From Camarhynchus parvulus (taxonomy: Eukaryota > Chordata > Aves > Passeriformes > Thraupidae): a DNA stretch of 64,000 nucleotides. Every line of letters starts with the position of its first letter. The stretch's first letter is position 1. Both the position numbers and the translations under genes were made by a program. The stretch is taken from NCBI RefSeq assembly GCF_901933205.1, contig NC_044571.1, forward strand, positions 54,411,530-54,475,529, read 5' to 3'. The notes below the pieces were generated by a model that had not been told where the DNA came from, searched no databases, and worked only from the letters and a program-made list of their open reading frames with translations. This document shows positions 62,001 through 64,000 of this stretch, one piece after another.

Positions 62001-64000
62001 CATGTATTTCAGGTGAAATTGGCATCTGGTGTTGTCATATTTTCTTTTTCTATTCCAAATTATTTTCTACCAAGCACCAAAATTTCAATCTGCCTATGAA
62101 AATTCCTACATAACAAACGTAAATTTAAATTTACATCTACTTACAGGTAGATTTCTTTTTCAGCTGTGCTGAATACCTTAAACATTGACACTGTGTTTTA
62201 TTTACTTCTTATCTGATATAAACATCTTTAGCTCAGCAGCTAATTCTATGTCTTGTATTTGAATGCTTCTTAATACCAGATCTGAAGACTAATTTTCTTG
62301 ACACATCTATTTTACAAAAATGCAGTAAATTTGATGGAAAATATGCTTTTAACTTGTGTCTTCTTTTCTAGACACGTTGGTTATCAAAAGAGAAATGCTG
62401 TAAGCATGCATGTTTTCTTACTGATCCAGCTGATTTAATGAAAACACAATTAAAGTTCTATTGGGATAAAGCATTTATTGTCATTTTATGCATGATTGAT
62501 AAAGCAACATGAGATACTGAATATTTTCCAGGGAATAGAACCAATATAAAAAAAAGTTAGTTGGATATTGTAAAAAATATTATTGATGTCAAGAGCTTAA
62601 GATATGTTCTTGTGCAAAAGAAAATCAGTAAATTTAAAAAGACAAATATTTCAATATGACAATCAAAGTACAAAGATATGAACACTATGCTCTACAAATT
62701 TTAATACTCACTCTTATATATATCTCTCAAAATTATGAATCTATGTCAGTATTTAACTGATACCTCAGATATAAAATTGACACTTGACTATTTTGTCCAC
62801 GTTGGAAAAAATTCCTGAGTAAGTCTGCTGGTATATAACCAACAATAAATTCTGCTTTTCTTCTATCTTTTTGTCTAGGAGATTTTTTTCTCAGCATTAT
62901 AGTTTCATTCACCCAGAATCCTTTCAAAATTAGTGATGTATAAAAATGGTTTTATTTTAATTGACATATCTTATGTGTCTTAACTTACGTTTGCATCTAA
63001 ATTCTGTACTATATGTTGAAATATTACATGTCTTTTCTGAGGACATTAAATATAATTCAATCTCCTTTCCTGGAAATTTAAACAAAGTGGTCCAGCATCT
63101 CTTACTATCTATATTATTTCTTTGCATCAGCCACGGTTTACACATATTCATGGTATGTTTTCTATGAGAGTCTCAGGAAGTAAAGGGTTAAAGGAGTCAT
63201 CCAATTAAATATTTTTCTTTTTCCTGTTTGATGGCTAATGATGTTTTATATTTGCATATGTAGGTGACTTTGGGGCAACTGTATCTATTACTGAAATAAA
63301 ACCACCTTGTTACAAAAAGATGGCTTTTCTCTCTTAGAAAAAACAAAATTATGGAAATCCTGAGAAAATACAAATCAATCTAAACTGAATAGACATGATA
63401 GAGAAGAGCAAGGACTGTTTTTATCATTCTCTGCAGACATTCAAATGAAATCAATTCCAGCTGGTTAAGAGCCCATAACTAACTGTCCCTCCGCTCATTT
63501 GACAGGCATTACACTCAGAGAGAAAAGCCAGTGGCAGAATATTAATATATTCAGGTACCTGACCACAGAAAATGATTCTTGCATGGGTGAGCAGAAAGCA
63601 CTATTTACTGTTTTTTTTTTTGTGGTGGTTTTTATGCTTTTTTCTGTTTATGGACAAAACTTGTGGATGACATAGTAGGTGATTTATTGTTTTATTATCT
63701 GTGTCATGGCAAAATTAGAAAAAAAATACTGAATAAGCTCCTAATCATCTATAACATCAACATCAGCCAAGAAATAAGTATTTATTGCTCTAAACTTCCA
63801 TCCTGCTTATTCATAAAAAATTTTTAAAAAATATCATTCCAGTCTAAATGCATACAAATTATTATTCTAGGGACAGCAAAAACAGTTGCCAACCCATTTG
63901 AATGCCAATAGTGTCAAAGATGAGAGTGAACAGTCAAAATTATTAGCAAATAAATTCAAAGTAATGTCTTTTAATAAATATATAATAAAAACCCCTTGAG
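56041..64000. other. Unique AT-rich non-coding sequence to the window end
   Basis: About 8 kb with no recognised exon, RNA gene or transposon. Small structures are a perfect 16-bp palindrome at 62119-62134 and G/T-rich tracts at 61935-61966 and 63608-63650. The blocks 61150-61450 and 63395-63600 are less AT-rich and unidentified. Frames at 57270, 58887, 59036 and 62961 carry no recognisable domain. Confidence 0.5.
62119..62134. repeat. Perfect 16-bp palindrome
   Basis: GTAAATTTAAATTTAC equals its own reverse complement. It lies in AT-rich DNA, so chance is a reasonable explanation. Confidence 0.85.

Noticed and set aside
1..64000. CRISPR arrays, operons, phage or plasmid modules
   Set aside because: The sequence is avian nuclear DNA. 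There are no regularly spaced direct repeats with unique spacers and no prokaryotic gene organisation.

Overview
The window looks like nuclear DNA from a bird, probably a passerine but not resolved to species. It is AT-rich and CpG-poor. At least a dozen fragments of the avian LINE CR1 are recognisable by their 3' UTR and by the terminal ATTCTATG-type octamer repeats. Three solo LTRs belong to avian endogenous retrovirus families, and there are several vertebrate-style microsatellites. There are no bacterial operons, ribosome-binding sites, CRISPR arrays or phage genes.

I found no convincing host protein-coding exon on either strand and no tRNA, rRNA or snRNA gene. Every open frame is short (121 codons or fewer). 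None shows a recognisable domain except the reverse-transcriptase remnant inside the CR1 copy near 12.1-12.4 kb. The window is therefore either a gene-desert segment or the inside of a very long intron; the sequence alone cannot say which.

Layout: 1-39 is the end of a CR1 copy cut by the window edge. 1983-2192 and 3150-3235 are CR1 3' fragments. 5819-6399 is a solo LTR on the minus strand. 10.4-12.5 kb is a CR1 cluster on the minus strand, including a fragment about 0.8 kb long with reverse-transcriptase remains. 13066-13665 is a second solo LTR of the same or a closely related family, on the plus strand. 16.5-16.9 kb is a GC-richer unidentified segment. 18381-18463 is a clean TTCC microsatellite. 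20925-21791 is a third solo LTR of another family, on the minus strand. 22.7-22.8 kb is a GGTTT-type tract. 26.87-27.24 kb and 31.85-32.50 kb each hold inverted CR1 copies with their 3' ends facing outward. 33.05-33.21 kb is another CR1. 33.7-34.5 kb is an unidentified GC-richer segment. 41.9-42.1 kb and 52.2-52.3 kb are CR1 3' ends. The rest (about 34.5-41.9, 42.1-52.2 and 52.3-64.0 kb) is mostly unique AT-rich sequence with simple repeats and a few stretches that might be conserved non-coding elements.

No set of genes works together here. The content is the residue of retrotransposition plus non-coding DNA. I did not find a new biological system. The observations most worth a second look are the two back-to-back CR1 inverted pairs, the opposite-facing related solo LTRs, the G-quadruplex-prone simple repeats, the apparent plus-strand bias of G/T-rich tracts, and the unidentified GC-richer blocks. 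Family assignments rest on my memory of avian repeat consensus sequences, not on a search.
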